Origin: CAZGRP01 sp964527995
GTDB taxonomy: Bacteria > Zhuqueibacterota > Zhuqueibacteria > Oceanimicrobiales > CAZGRP01
Direction of reading: 5' to 3'
DNA: 64,000 bases
Assembly: GCA_964527995.1 (NCBI GenBank)
Contig: CAZGRP010000011.1
Coordinates: 24,575 to 88,574 of the forward strand
Shown here: positions 48,966-59,692 of the stretch, piece after piece
Numbering within the stretch: the first letter of the stretch is position 1
Layout: every line of letters starts with the position of its first letter
Notes under the pieces: generated by a model
The model's database searches: none
What the model saw: only the letters and a program-made list of their open reading frames with translations
What the model was told of the DNA's origin: nothing
Translations under genes and position numbers: made by a program

Positions 48966-51947
48966 TCAGTAGTCGAAGCCGATGGAGAACCGGCCGAAAG
49001 CGCCGTCGACGCTCCTGAGGTTCGTGGGCCAGGCCAGGTCGTAGCGCAGGTCGAAGTAGCCCAATCGGAAACGGGCGCCAATACCAAAGGCAAGCTTCAA
49101 GTCTTGCAGATGGAAGCCGCCGTCGGTGGAAAAGGGCTGAAAGGTACTTTTGGCCAGCCCCGGCACATCGATACCCCAGGCGCCCGCGGCATCCACAAAA
49201 GCCGCAGCGGCGAGATAGTCATAAGCCGGGGGTGCGAAGGGGAACATGGGGAATCGATACTCGATGTTTTGCACCAGGAAGTTGGTGCCAAACAGGTCGC
49301 CGAAATCAGCGCCCCGATAGGTGTAGGGGCCGCCGATGCTGAATACCTGGGCATCTCGTCCCTTGCTCGTTCCTGCCAGCATCCGGTAGGCAATCACCGA
49401 CCGACTGGATACTTTGAAGTACCGGCGGTAGTCGCCCAGAAGGGTGGTCGATTGGAAGTCGTTGGTGGTCTGGAGTACAGAGAAGCGGCTGCGACTGCCG
49501 GCCATGGGGCCGGCGGGCCCAAAGACGATGTTGTCGAACACCAAGGCGGTGGAGAACTGGGCGAAAGTTAGATGACCCAGGCCGAAGGACTGTGATCCCC
49601 GCCGGCCGCCCTGGAACGTCTGCACCGAGATGTCTTGCGCCACATTGATCAGTCCGGCCCCCAGCTCGACGCGAGCGAAGCGGCTGAAGGGATAGACCGC
49701 GAACAGGCTGCCACCCCGGTAGGTTTGCCGCACGATACCCAGGGCGCCGCCACCGACAAGGGTCCCGAAACGACTTGTCGATTGGAAGCCCGACAAGCCG
49801 AAGTTCAATCGCCGGGCTTGATTGATGTAGGCGACACCGACATCAGGACGCAGGAAGTCGAACTGCAGTGCGGTCGAGACCAGCAGATTGTGATTCCCAA
49901 GAAGATCGCCGAAGAGGAATTGCGCCCCGCCGACCGGCCCGAAAAACCCGCCGATGCTGCCCCCTACTGAAGCCCCTTCGAGGCTGAGCTTGTTGCTGTA
50001 TTTCCGCAATTCCACAGAGTCCACCTTCGCCAGAGAATAGCTGCTGTAGACATCGTTGGGCTCCGAGACTGCTGGCAACCAGAGAGAATCGGCGTCAGTC
50101 ACAGTTGCTGTCGTCTTCCCGACGGGTGTGGCCAGCGCCTCTCCTGGCACGTTCAAGGGCACCTCGTCGGCGTGAGTCAGCCGCGTGATCGGCTCGGTGA
50201 GCTCCGCGCGGAAGATCTGCCAGCCTCCCTTCCAGAACGATGAAAAAGCCAGCCGTCGGCCGTCGGCGGAGAGGCTCATGGCCGGGGTGTTCTCGGTGAT
50301 ACCGACAACCCCATTGAGCAGCGATGTGATGGCAATGATGCGCTGGTCATCCAGGTCGAGCGCATAAATATTCGGGATTCCCTGGTGATCGGCAACGAAA
50401 ACGATGGTTCGGCTGTCGGCTCCCCAACGGGGATTGATGGCGTTGCCTTTCAGGTTCGTGAGCAGGCGAACTCGGCCCGTTGCCAAGGAGTAGAGGCCGA
50501 GATCGTAGTCGCCGAACAGCAGACGATTCTCGTCGCTTCCGGGGCCGCGCTCGGTGACAAAAACGATGGACTTGCCGTCCGGCGACCACTGCGGGTCAAA
50601 CTCGGCAAAACGGTTTTGGGTCAAGCGGCGCAGGTTGCGGCCGTCCAGATCGGCGATGTAGAGATCGGAGATGCCGCCCGAGATCCCTACAAACACCAGT
50701 TGATCGCCCGTGGGGGAGAAGCTGGGCGAGAGCAATCCGTTGAGCTGCTTGAAAACCAGCTTGTGGACGACCTTCCTTTTCAGCGGATCCATGATGTAGA
50801 TTGCGTCGTCCCTGCCGACCTTGGAGACAAAGGCGATCCACCGGGAGTCGGGCGACCAGTTGATCGAGGTCTCCAGGAAACGCAGCGACTCGAAGTTCTT
50901 GCTGCTGCCGCCTTTGACAACGGCACGGTCGACGAATTTGCCGTCTTCTCTCTGGCGCAACAAGTAGATCTCATCCGTCAGGTTCTTGTTGGCCACATAG
51001 GCGATCATCTTGCCATCGGGGCTGATGGCGGGCACGACATTCATGCGGTGGTAGTAGCTGGTTTGTTTGGTCACCTGCTGGGCAATCTGGACGGGCGTGT
51101 TCAAGGTTTCATTCGATGGTAGTGCCAGCTTTCGCATCGCCTTTTTCCACACCTGCGTCAACTTTTCGAAATTCATACCGATTTGGGCCACAAAAGCCGC
51201 TTCAGCCGCACCCAGTCGCACCGCCGTCTTCAGGATCTGGCCGATCTTCTTCTTTCCGTAGGTCTCACCCACGTAGTACCACACGGCTTCCCCGAGACGA
51301 TAGACGCGGATGTCGAAGGAATTGCTCAGCTGGGAGATGGTGAGGAGCTTGTTGTTGATCAGTCCGTCGCGGACCCAGGAACGGGTAATGTTGTCCATGC
51401 CCACCGAGAGATACTCGGCCATCCCCTCGATGAACCAGAGTGGAATGTCGATCCTACCCAGGGTGTTGGCGCCCTGGCCGCCGGTGAGAATATCGAACTG
51501 GAAGGCATGCACCAATTCGTGCACCAGCACGTGGTTGAATTCCCGGTAGGATCCGGTGATCGGCAGCGTCACGCGATTCCTCAGCCCCTCGGTGACGCCG
51601 CGAGTGCCGTCGCCGAGCAGGCCGGAGACCACGTTGGTTTGCTGGAAGTCGTTGAGAGATGCATAGAGGATGATGGGAATCCGGCGCCGCACCTGGTGAT
51701 CCATGACATCGCTCAGGTAGGCATAGGCACGTTCGGCCATCCTGGCGGCGTCCAGAGCCGCTTCAGCTTCTTCGGAGTAATAGTGCACATCGAAATGCTC
51801 CGTGCGCAGCACGGCCCAATCGAAGTCCTTGTAGTGGACCTTGTTTTGACCGAAGTAGAAACCTACCTGCGCCTGTGAAGCGGGCGCAAAGATCGCGAAG
51901 GCCGCGAACAAGGCAAGTGCCATGGAGAGCACCTTGTATATTCGCAT
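48966..51947 (-). CDS. Outer-membrane protein: gluzincin domain, TolB-like propeller and C-terminal barrel
   Basis: A 993-residue exported protein. A signal peptide (VLSMALALFAAFAIFAPASQAQ) is followed by a metalloprotease-like domain with HELVH at 143-147 and a downstream glutamate in WFIEGMAEY (E174). A WD40/TolB-like propeller with several SPDGKxIAFVS units spans about 320-630. The C-terminal segment (about 690-993) is an outer-membrane barrel of Omp85/BamA surface-antigen type ending GRFSIGFDY. The zinc motif looks intact. The ATG at 51947 has AAGGAG 8 nt upstream. Confidence 0.85.
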   Translation of the reverse strand: MRIYKVLSMALALFAAFAIFAPASQAQVGFYFGQNKVHYKDFDWAVLRTEHFDVHYYSEEAEAALDAARMAERAYAYLSDVMDHQVRRRIPIILYASLNDFQQTNVVSGLLGDGTRGVTEGLRNRVTLPITGSYREFNHVLVHELVHAFQFDILTGGQGANTLGRIDIPLWFIEGMAEYLSVGMDNITRSWVRDGLINNKLLTISQLSNSFDIRVYRLGEAVWYYVGETYGKKKIGQILKTAVRLGAAEAAFVAQIGMNFEKLTQVWKKAMRKLALPSNETLNTPVQIAQQVTKQTSYYHRMNVVPAISPDGKMIAYVANKNLTDEIYLLRQREDGKFVDRAVVKGGSSKNFESLRFLETSINWSPDSRWIAFVSKVGRDDAIYIMDPLKRKVVHKLVFKQLNGLLSPSFSPTGDQLVFVGISGGISDLYIADLDGRNLRRLTQNRFAEFDPQWSPDGKSIVFVTERGPGSDENRLLFGDYDLGLYSLATGRVRLLTNLKGNAINPRWGADSRTIVFVADHQGIPNIYALDLDDQRIIAITSLLNGVVGITENTPAMSLSADGRRLAFSSFWKGGWQIFRAELTEPITRLTHADEVPLNVPGEALATPVGKTTATVTDADSLWLPAVSEPNDVYSSYSLAKVDSVELRKYSNKLSLEGASVGGSIGGFFGPVGGAQFLFGDLLGNHNLLVSTALQFDFLRPDVGVAYINQARRLNFGLSGFQSTSRFGTLVGGGALGIVRQTYRGGSLFAVYPFSRFARVELGAGLINVAQDISVQTFQGGRRGSQSFGLGHLTFAQFSTALVFDNIVFGPAGPMAGSRSRFSVLQTTNDFQSTTLLGDYRRYFKVSSRSVIAYRMLAGTSKGRDAQVFSIGGPYTYRGADFGDLFGTNFLVQNIEYRFPMFPFAPPAYDYLAAAAFVDAAGAWGIDVPGLAKSTFQPFSTDGGFHLQDLKLAFGIGARFRLGYFDLRYDLAWPTNLRSVDGAFGRFSIGFDY

Positions 51948-52368
51948 GGCGTTTTCTCCTTTTGCAGTGGACAGTCCCATCAACTGCCGAACAGCCGCAT
52001 TGCCGGCAAGCTATGTGCCAGGTCCGACGCCCGATGCGTGCCGAGCGGCTGAAGCGGACAGTATTGCGCGCAAGTACTGCACCGCCCGGGGCGGCGGAGC
52101 GCTGTATAAGCTGTAACGCCGAAAACAGGACGCATCATCCCAGGGGCAGCGCTTGCATGCAGCCGAAGGCCGGGTGCTAACCAGGTTAACAACACATGTG
52201 CCGGCTCTTGATCCAGGGAAGAAGCGGATCAGCCACGGCAGAGCGGCGGTGGAACCACATCCGCCCGTTTGACCGGTCCAACAAAGGCTTGACTTTTCGG
52301 GAGGATTTGTGCATCTTTTGCCGCCAATCACATTTCCTTCTTGAACCAGGTACCGCCAGGAGGCCACA
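51948..52368. other. Intergenic region between divergent genes
   Basis: About 420 bp with no recognisable gene. A TTGACT (52289-52294) with a weak CATCTT 17 nt later, then an AGGAGG ribosome site, probably serve the gene at 52369. A short near-palindrome CTAACC-A-GGTTAA lies at 52178-52190. The promoter for the leftward gene is not clear. Confidence 0.5.
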
Positions 52369-55300
52369 ATGAACCGCTCTAACTCTCTCCGCACGTCGCT
52401 CTTGCTCCTCTTCGCTCTGCTTCTGGCCATGGCGACGAACGCTTCGGCGCAGTTCGACCCGGATCTGTTCTCCGGAATGAAAGCGCGCAGCATCGGTCCG
52501 GCGGGCATGAGCGGCCGGATCAGCGACATTGTCGGGGTCGCATCGAATCCCGAGGTGATTTATGTGGGCGCGGCCACAGGTGGGGTGTGGAAGTCGACAA
52601 GCGGAGGCATCACCTGGAAGCCGGTTTTTGACGACCAGCCCGTCGCTTCGATCGGTGCGGTGGCGGTGTTCCAGGCCAACCCGGCGATCGTTTGGGTGGG
52701 CACCGGTGAGGGCAATCCGCGAAACAGCTCCAGCGTCGGCAACGGTGTGTACAAGAGTCTCGACGGCGGCCAGACATGGACCCACCTGGGTCTCGACAAG
52801 ACCGAGAGGATCCATCGCATCGTGCTCGACCCGACCAATCCGGACGTGGCCTACGTGGCGGCTCTTGGCACGGCCTGGGGCGAGAACTCGGAGCGCGGTC
52901 TCTACAAGACCACGGACGGCGGCAAGACCTGGAAGAAGATCCTGTACGTGGACGAGAAGACCGGAGGCACCGACGTGGTGATGGACCCATACAACCCCAA
53001 CAAGCTTTTTGCCGCCATGTGGCAGTACCGCCGCTGGCCATGGTTTTTCAACTCGGGCGGTCCCGGCAGCGGTCTCTACGTCACCTACGACGGTGGAGAG
53101 AACTGGAAAAGGATCACCCACAAGGACGGTCTTCCTGAAGGTGAACTGGGACGCATCGGCCTGGCGATCTCGCGCAGCAACCCCGACGTGGTCTACGCCA
53201 TGGTGGAGGCCAAGAAAAGCGCTCTCTGCCGTTCCGACGATGGCGGCCGCACCTGGAAGATCGTCAACAACAAGCCCGGCGTCGATCCACGACCCTTCTA
53301 CTTCGGCGATATTCGCGTTGACCCGGAGAACGAAAACCGCGTCTACAGTTTGGCTTCGCGACTCAGAGTGAGCGAGGATGGCGGCAAGAGCTTCAAGACG
53401 TTGCTGCCTTTCTCCAAGGTGCATCCTGATCACCACGCTTTATGGATCAACCCTCAGGATGGCCGGGTTCTCATCGATGGCAACGACGGCGGTGTCGCCA
53501 TCAGCTACGATCGCGGCAAGACCTGGCGGTTCGTGGAGAACCTGCCGCTGGCGCAGTTCTACCACATCAACGTCGATATGGAGACGCCGTTCAATGTCTA
53601 CGGCGGCATGCAGGACAACGGGTCCTGGCGTGGCCCCAGCGATGTCTGGCAGACCGGCGGCATCCGTAACTACCACTGGACCGAGGTCGGGTTCGGCGAC
53701 GGCTTCGCCACCTTGAGCGATCCCGCCGATCCCACCATCGGCTACAGCATGTCGCAGGGCGGCTTTCTCAGCCGCTTCAATCTCAAGACCGGCGAACGCA
53801 AGGACATCCGGCCACCGGCTCCCGACGGCGTGAAGCTGCGTTTCAACTGGAACGCCGCCATCGCTATCGATCCCTTCGATCCGAAGACCGTCTATTACGG
53901 CAGTCAGTTTCTCCACAAAAGCACCGATCGCGGCGACACCTGGACCATCATCAGCCCCGATCTGACCACCAACGATTCGACCAGGCAGAGGCAAAGCGAG
54001 AGCGGTGGCCTCACCCGGGACGTGACTGCGGCCGAGAACTACACGACCATTATCACCATCGCGCCGAGTCCGGTGCAGAAAGGCGTCATCTGGGTGGGCA
54101 CCGACGACGGCAACGTGCAGGTGACCCGCGATGGCGGCAAGACCTGGACGAATGTCGTCTCGCGTATCCCCGGTTTGCCGCCGAACACCTGGTGCCCGCA
54201 CATCGAAGCGTCCAAGTTCGATGCCGGAACCGCCTTCGTGGTGTTCGACGACCATCGCCGCAGCAACTGGACGACCTATGTCTACAAGACCGAAAACTTC
54301 GGGCGCAAATGGGTTAGCCTCACCAAGAACGATCCGACTGCGGGCTCGAAAGGCCAGATTTGGGGCTATGCCCACACCATCGAGCAGGACCCGGTGGACA
54401 AGGACCTGCTCTATCTCGGCACTGAGTTCGGTCTATGGATCAGCTTCGACGGCGGACAGCACTGGATGAAATGGACTCACGGCGTGCCTACGGTGGCGGT
54501 GCGGGCGCTGATGGTCCACCCGCGCGACCACGATCTGGTCATTGGCACCCACGGCCGGGCGGCCTACATCCTCGACGACGTTCGTCCTCTGCGGAAGGTT
54601 AGCAAGGAGGTTTTCAGCAAGCCGCTGCATCTGTTCGAAATCCCAGCGGTCTACCAGCATCAGATGAAGCAGGCCGACGGCTATCGGTTTCCGGCCGACG
54701 GCATGTTCAAGGGGCAGAGCCGGCCGTATGGGGCGCTGATCACCTACAGCGTCAACCCACCTGAGCAGAAGGCCGGCTCCGAAGAGAAGGCTGCGAAGCA
54801 AGCGAAAGGCGAAGAGGGCGGTGCGAAAAAGGGCAAGAAGAAAGTGTCCATCGAGATCCTCGACGCTTCCGGCAAAGTAATCCGCAAGATGGAAGGCCCG
54901 ATCAAGAAAGGGATCAATCGCGTCAGTTGGAATCTCCGGCGCGACCCGTTCAAGTTTCCAGGCGGGGTTCAAGCCGGTCCACCCGGACGCGGTCCGCAGG
55001 GCCCCGAGGTGCTGCCCGGAACCTACACAGTCAAGGTCAAGATGGGCGAGCAGGAGGCCACCCAGACCGTCGAGGTGAAGCCGGATCCGCGCGCCAGCGT
55101 TCCGATGGCCGAGCGGCAGCAGAAGTATGACACCATCTTGCGCGTCGGCCAGCGGATCGAGGTGGTCACCGAGGCGGTCAAGCGCATCGACAACGCCACA
55201 AAGGCTGTCGACACGGTGCTGGAACGAGTCAAAGACCGCGACGACGAGACGGCCAAGGAGCTGAAGAAGGCGGGCAAGGGGCTGAAGGAGAAGCTCTCCA

Positions 55301-55605
55301 AGGTCCGAGATCGATTCGTCGATCCAAGAGGCCGCCAGGGTATCTATCCCCGCGACGTCACCGCCATCAGCAAACTCGGCTATGTCGCACGTTCGCTCAG
55401 CACTTCCTGGGACAAACCGACCGACGCTCAGATGAACTATCTGCGCCAGGCAGAGGCCTTTCTGCAGAAGGTGCTGGAGGATTTCAACAAGGTGTTCGCC
55501 GAGGACGTGCCGGCCTTCCGCCAGAAGGTTGAGGCGGCCAACTTTACGCTTTTCCCGGAGAAGAAGCCGCTCGACTTGAACTGGAAGGAAGAAAAGAAGA
55601 AGTAG
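52369..55605 (+). CDS. Secreted VPS10/sortilin-like BNR-repeat protein
   Basis: A 1078-residue exported protein. It has a signal peptide (LLLLFALLLAMATNASAQ), then two large propellers built from Asp-box/BNR units with GGVWKSTSGGITW, YKTTDGGKTWKKIL and RSDDGGRTWKIV. A lysine-rich linker lies near 800-825, and a C-terminal part has coiled-coil character (about 910-1010). Proteins of this build are common in FCB and Acidobacteriota genomes; ligands are unknown. No T9SS domain is present. AGGAGG lies 6 nt before the ATG. Confidence 0.85.
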   Translation: MNRSNSLRTSLLLLFALLLAMATNASAQFDPDLFSGMKARSIGPAGMSGRISDIVGVASNPEVIYVGAATGGVWKSTSGGITWKPVFDDQPVASIGAVAVFQANPAIVWVGTGEGNPRNSSSVGNGVYKSLDGGQTWTHLGLDKTERIHRIVLDPTNPDVAYVAALGTAWGENSERGLYKTTDGGKTWKKILYVDEKTGGTDVVMDPYNPNKLFAAMWQYRRWPWFFNSGGPGSGLYVTYDGGENWKRITHKDGLPEGELGRIGLAISRSNPDVVYAMVEAKKSALCRSDDGGRTWKIVNNKPGVDPRPFYFGDIRVDPENENRVYSLASRLRVSEDGGKSFKTLLPFSKVHPDHHALWINPQDGRVLIDGNDGGVAISYDRGKTWRFVENLPLAQFYHINVDMETPFNVYGGMQDNGSWRGPSDVWQTGGIRNYHWTEVGFGDGFATLSDPADPTIGYSMSQGGFLSRFNLKTGERKDIRPPAPDGVKLRFNWNAAIAIDPFDPKTVYYGSQFLHKSTDRGDTWTIISPDLTTNDSTRQRQSESGGLTRDVTAAENYTTIITIAPSPVQKGVIWVGTDDGNVQVTRDGGKTWTNVVSRIPGLPPNTWCPHIEASKFDAGTAFVVFDDHRRSNWTTYVYKTENFGRKWVSLTKNDPTAGSKGQIWGYAHTIEQDPVDKDLLYLGTEFGLWISFDGGQHWMKWTHGVPTVAVRALMVHPRDHDLVIGTHGRAAYILDDVRPLRKVSKEVFSKPLHLFEIPAVYQHQMKQADGYRFPADGMFKGQSRPYGALITYSVNPPEQKAGSEEKAAKQAKGEEGGAKKGKKKVSIEILDASGKVIRKMEGPIKKGINRVSWNLRRDPFKFPGGVQAGPPGRGPQGPEVLPGTYTVKVKMGEQEATQTVEVKPDPRASVPMAERQQKYDTILRVGQRIEVVTEAVKRIDNATKAVDTVLERVKDRDDETAKELKKAGKGLKEKLSKVRDRFVDPRGRQGIYPRDVTAISKLGYVARSLSTSWDKPTDAQMNYLRQAEAFLQKVLEDFNKVFAEDVPAFRQKVEAANFTLFPEKKPLDLNWKEEKKK

Positions 55606-55731
55606 AGGGCGTGGGGAGCGGCGCTTGGATCGCGGCTGAACCGCGGAGAAGAGATGGCCGTTGATGCCGGGGTTCGGGAGCTGGCGCCGAGGGCGAGGTT
55701 CTCTTACCGTAAAACAACCGGAGAATCGACC

Positions 55732-57879
55732 ATGAGAAGTATCCACAGACCTGTGGGCGCTGTCCTGGTCCGGCTGCGCCGGCTGGTAGGGGCTGTAGCC
55801 CTTCCGTTGATGCTGTCGGCCGCACGACTGCCAGCGCAGAGTTCTTTGCCGCTGAAGCCGCCGCCGACCCGGGCTGACAGCGTCAAGGAGATCATCCACG
55901 GCGTCGAGGTTGTTGATCCTTATCGCTGGCTTGAAGACCAGTGGAGTCCGGAGACGCGTGCCTGGATCCAGTCTCAGAACGACTACACCCGCTCCATCCT
56001 GGACAAGCTCCCGACTCGGGATCTACTCAAGAAGAGGCTGGCGGAGCTGATGAAGGTCGATGTGATCAACGTGCCGCTGGCGCGCAGCGGCCGCTACTTT
56101 TTCACCAAGAGGCTGGCAAATCAGGATTTGCCCGTCATCTATATGCGCCGCGGCCTCCGGGGCAAGGATGAGGTTCTCATCGACCCGCACCCTCTCAGCC
56201 CGGATCACACCACCAGCGTCACTCTCCTCGATGTCTCCAGAGACGGTTCCCTCCTTGCCTATGGTATTCGCGAGGGCGGTGAGGACGAGATCAGCGTCCA
56301 CCTTTTCGACGTCGACGCCCGGAAAGATCTGCCTGACCAGTTACCGAAGGCGCGCTACTTCGGCATTTCACTGACACCGGACGGCCGCGGTTTCTACTAC
56401 TCCCGCCACGGCGCCCAAGGGTCGCGGATCTTTTTCCATGAGCTCGGCAGCGACCCGGCGGCGGACAAGCAGCTTTTTGGCGAGGGATATGGTCCGGGAA
56501 AGATCATTTTCTCCAGTCTCTCCGACGATGGCCGACACCTCCTCATCACCGTCCTGTACGGCGCGGCGGCCTCTAAGACCGAACTCTACATCAAGGATAT
56601 CGCTGCTGGAGGCCCGATCGTGCCCATCGTCAACGACATCGATGCCCGCTTCGTCGGCGAGCTTGGCGGTGACCGTCTGTTCCTGCAAACCAACTGGAAG
56701 GCGCCGAACGGCCGGATTCTGGCGGTCGATTTGAAAAACCTCTCCCGCGAACAGTGGCGCGAAGTGATCCCGGAGACAGATGCGGTGCTGCAAAGCTTCT
56801 CAGCCGCGGGCGGTAAACTGGTAGTCAACTACCTCAAGAACGTGCGTTCCGCGGTGAAGGTGTTCGAGCCGGATGGCCGCTTTGTGCGCGACATTGAATT
56901 CGCCACCCTCGGGTCGGTGAGCGGCGTGCGTGGACGCTGGCAGAGCCCGGAGGCCTTTTTCTCCTTCTCTTCTTTCTATGTGCCGACCACGATCTACCGC
57001 TACGACGTGGCCGTCGGGCGGCGAGAAGTCTGGGCGCGGCAGAACGTACCCATCGACAGCGATCGTTTTCAGGTCGAGCAGGTCTGGTTTGAATCGAAGG
57101 ACGGAACGAAGGTGCCCATGTTCGTGGTGCACCAGAAAGGCATCCGCCTCGACGGCTCGAATCCGACCTTGCTGACGGGGTATGGGGGCTTCGACATCAG
57201 CCTGACACCGCGATTTTCGCCGCGGGCGGCGACCTGGGTGGAGGGCGGGGGCGTGTTCGCTGTGGCAAACCTGCGCGGTGGTGGCGAGTTTGGTGAGGCG
57301 TGGCACCGGGCCGGGATGCTGGCGAACAAGCAGAATGTTTTCGACGATTTCATCTCTGCGGCCGAGTGGCTGATCCGCAAAGGGTACACCCGCGCCTCCA
57401 GGCTGGCGATCTCGGGCGGCAGCAACGGTGGCCTGCTGGTCGGTGCCGCCCTGACGCAGCGCCCTGAGCTGTTCCAGGCTGTCGTTTGCCGCTACCCGCT
57501 GCTCGACATGGTGCGGTACCACAAGTTCCTGGTGGCGCGGTTCTGGGTGCCGGAGTACGGCTCCTCGGAAGACCCGGAACAGTTCAAATACCTCTACGCC
57601 TATTCCCCCTACCATCACGTGAGGCCGGGTACGAAGTATCCAGCCGTCCTCTTCATCACCGGCGATTCGGACACGCGTGTGGCGCCGCTGCACGCCCGCA
57701 AGATGGCGGCGCTGCTGCAGGCGACCACCGGCTCCGATCGGCCGATTCTGTTGAGCTACGACACCAAGTCAGGACACTCGGGAGGGCGGCCGGTGAGCCA
57801 GCAGATCGACGAGCTTGCCGATGAGCTTGGCTTCTTGTTCTGGCAACTGGGGGTGCAACCGGAACTAGTCACAAAATAG
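55732..57879 (+). CDS. Prolyl oligopeptidase family serine peptidase (S9A)
   Basis: A 715-residue exported enzyme. A signal peptide (GAVALPLMLSAARLPAQ) precedes the short N-terminal helix, a seven-blade propeller (about 110-440) and an alpha/beta hydrolase domain. The triad is visible: S564 (SGGSNGGLLV), D647 (TGDSDTRVAP) and H682 (KSGHSGG). It should cleave after proline in short peptides in the periplasm or outside. The ATG at 55732 is chosen because the upstream extension is non-family; it follows the previous gene by 126 nt. Confidence 0.92.
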   Translation: MRSIHRPVGAVLVRLRRLVGAVALPLMLSAARLPAQSSLPLKPPPTRADSVKEIIHGVEVVDPYRWLEDQWSPETRAWIQSQNDYTRSILDKLPTRDLLKKRLAELMKVDVINVPLARSGRYFFTKRLANQDLPVIYMRRGLRGKDEVLIDPHPLSPDHTTSVTLLDVSRDGSLLAYGIREGGEDEISVHLFDVDARKDLPDQLPKARYFGISLTPDGRGFYYSRHGAQGSRIFFHELGSDPAADKQLFGEGYGPGKIIFSSLSDDGRHLLITVLYGAAASKTELYIKDIAAGGPIVPIVNDIDARFVGELGGDRLFLQTNWKAPNGRILAVDLKNLSREQWREVIPETDAVLQSFSAAGGKLVVNYLKNVRSAVKVFEPDGRFVRDIEFATLGSVSGVRGRWQSPEAFFSFSSFYVPTTIYRYDVAVGRREVWARQNVPIDSDRFQVEQVWFESKDGTKVPMFVVHQKGIRLDGSNPTLLTGYGGFDISLTPRFSPRAATWVEGGGVFAVANLRGGGEFGEAWHRAGMLANKQNVFDDFISAAEWLIRKGYTRASRLAISGGSNGGLLVGAALTQRPELFQAVVCRYPLLDMVRYHKFLVARFWVPEYGSSEDPEQFKYLYAYSPYHHVRPGTKYPAVLFITGDSDTRVAPLHARKMAALLQATTGSDRPILLSYDTKSGHSGGRPVSQQIDELADELGFLFWQLGVQPELVTK

Positions 57880-57890
57880 GAGGCATCGAC

Positions 57891-59615
57891 ATGGAACGGC
57901 CGTGGCACAAGCACTATGATCCCGGGGTGCCCAAGACGATCGACTACCCCGGCGTGCCGGTCGATCGATTCCTGGAGGATTCAGCCAGCCGCTACCCCGA
58001 CCGCACCGCGTTGATTTTCTTTGACCACAAAATGACGTACGGCGAGCTGAACCGCCTGGTGAACCGATTCGCCGCCGGCCTGCAAAAGCTCGGCATCGGG
58101 AAAGGCGACAGAGTGGCGCTCTACATGCCCAATTGCCCGCAGATGGTGATCAGCTACTACGCAGTCTGGCGCATCGGGGGCATCGTCGTGCCGAGCAACC
58201 CACTCTATGTGGCGCGTGAAATCGAGCACCAGATGAACGATTCCGGCGCCAAGGCGATCGTCTGTCTGAGCCGGTTCTACGAGAACGTTCGCCAGGCTCG
58301 CCCGCAGACGTCTCTGGAGCACGTCATCGTCACCAACATCAAGGAGTATTTCCCCGGGATGTTGAAGGTCCTGTTTACGCTCACCAAGGAGAAAAAGGAC
58401 GGCCATCGCGTCGACATCTCCGGAGAGGCCAACACACACTGGTTCCAGGACATCATGGCCAGTGCCGGGGAGAAGCCGTCAGCGGTTGAGGTGAAGCCGG
58501 AGGACACCGCCACCTTTCTCTATACCGGCGGAACGACCGGCCTGCCCAAGGGCGCCATCCTGACGCACCGGAACGTCGTGGCCAACGCTGTGCAGACATC
58601 GGGATGGATTCCTGAAGCCCGGGCCGGCGAGGAGGTGATGATGACGGCACTTCCCTTGACTCACAGCTATGCCATGTCCGTGTGCATGAATCTGTCGATG
58701 TACAACGGCTGGGCGCAGATCCTCATCCCCAACCCGCGCGAACTCGATCGGCTTCTTGGCGCGATCAACAAGCACCGGCCCACCATGATGCCCGGCGTCC
58801 CAACCTTGTACACGGCGATCAACAATCACCCTGGCGTGAAGGCCGGCAAGTACGACGTCAAATCGATCAAAATCTGCATCAGCGGTGCCGCCGGTCTGCC
58901 CCCGGAGGTGCAGCAGGAGTTCCAGCGCATCACCGGTGGCAAGCTCGTGGAAGGATACGGTCTCACCGAAGCGTCGCCGGTGCTCACTGCGAACCCGGTG
59001 CAGAGCGGCGGCAAGATCGGCACCATCGGGCTGCCCTACCCCGACACCGACGTGAAGATCGTTGACGTCGAAACTGAGACCAAAACGCTCGGTGTGGGCG
59101 AGCAAGGGGTGCTGTGCGCGCGAGGTCCCCAGGTGATGGCTGGCTACTGGAACCGGCCGGAGGAGACCGCGGAGACGCTGCGCAAGCATGATGACGGTGA
59201 GGTTTGGCTGCACACCGGCGACATCGCTGTGATGGACGAGGATGGTTACTTCCGCATCGTCGACCGCAAGAAGGACATGATCCTGGCTTCGGGTGGGTTG
59301 AACGTCTACCCGCGCGAGATTGAAGATGTGCTCTACGAGCACCCCAAGGTCATGGAGGTGGCCGCCATCGGGGTGCCGATTGGGGGCCGGAACCAGCGGG
59401 CCAAGGTTTACATCGTCCTCAAGCCGGGCGAGACCGCCACGGAAGAGGAGATCATCGAGTTCTGCAAGAAAAACATGGCCGCTTTCCGTGTGCCCAAGTT
59501 CGTCGAGTTCCGGGACGAACTGCCCAAGTCGATGGTGGGCAAGATCCTGCGGCGCGTCCTCATGGAAGAGGAGAAGAAGAAGGAGGAGGCTGGCGCAGGG
59601 GCGGGTGCGGGCTGA
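57891..59615 (+). CDS. Long-chain fatty-acid--CoA ligase (AMP-binding)
   Basis: A 574-residue acyl-adenylate-forming enzyme of the FadD type. Its P-loop-like motif is FLYTGGTTGLPKGA near 205. It has GYGLTEASPVLTANP near 355, HTGDIAVMDEDGYFRIVDRKKDMI near 440, and the C-terminal lysine in SMVGKILRRVL. It activates fatty acids with ATP and CoA. The gene follows the prolyl oligopeptidase by 11 nt with AGGAGG before the ATG. The last residues are low-complexity (EEKKKEEAGAGAGAG). Confidence 0.92.
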   Translation: MERPWHKHYDPGVPKTIDYPGVPVDRFLEDSASRYPDRTALIFFDHKMTYGELNRLVNRFAAGLQKLGIGKGDRVALYMPNCPQMVISYYAVWRIGGIVVPSNPLYVAREIEHQMNDSGAKAIVCLSRFYENVRQARPQTSLEHVIVTNIKEYFPGMLKVLFTLTKEKKDGHRVDISGEANTHWFQDIMASAGEKPSAVEVKPEDTATFLYTGGTTGLPKGAILTHRNVVANAVQTSGWIPEARAGEEVMMTALPLTHSYAMSVCMNLSMYNGWAQILIPNPRELDRLLGAINKHRPTMMPGVPTLYTAINNHPGVKAGKYDVKSIKICISGAAGLPPEVQQEFQRITGGKLVEGYGLTEASPVLTANPVQSGGKIGTIGLPYPDTDVKIVDVETETKTLGVGEQGVLCARGPQVMAGYWNRPEETAETLRKHDDGEVWLHTGDIAVMDEDGYFRIVDRKKDMILASGGLNVYPREIEDVLYEHPKVMEVAAIGVPIGGRNQRAKVYIVLKPGETATEEEIIEFCKKNMAAFRVPKFVEFRDELPKSMVGKILRRVLMEEEKKKEEAGAGAGAG

Positions 59616-59692
59616 GTTTGATTGCCGTTCGGTGTGGTCGCAGCGGGAGGTGCAGTTTGGGAGTTCCGGCGTGGCAGGCTTGGATCGGCCGG

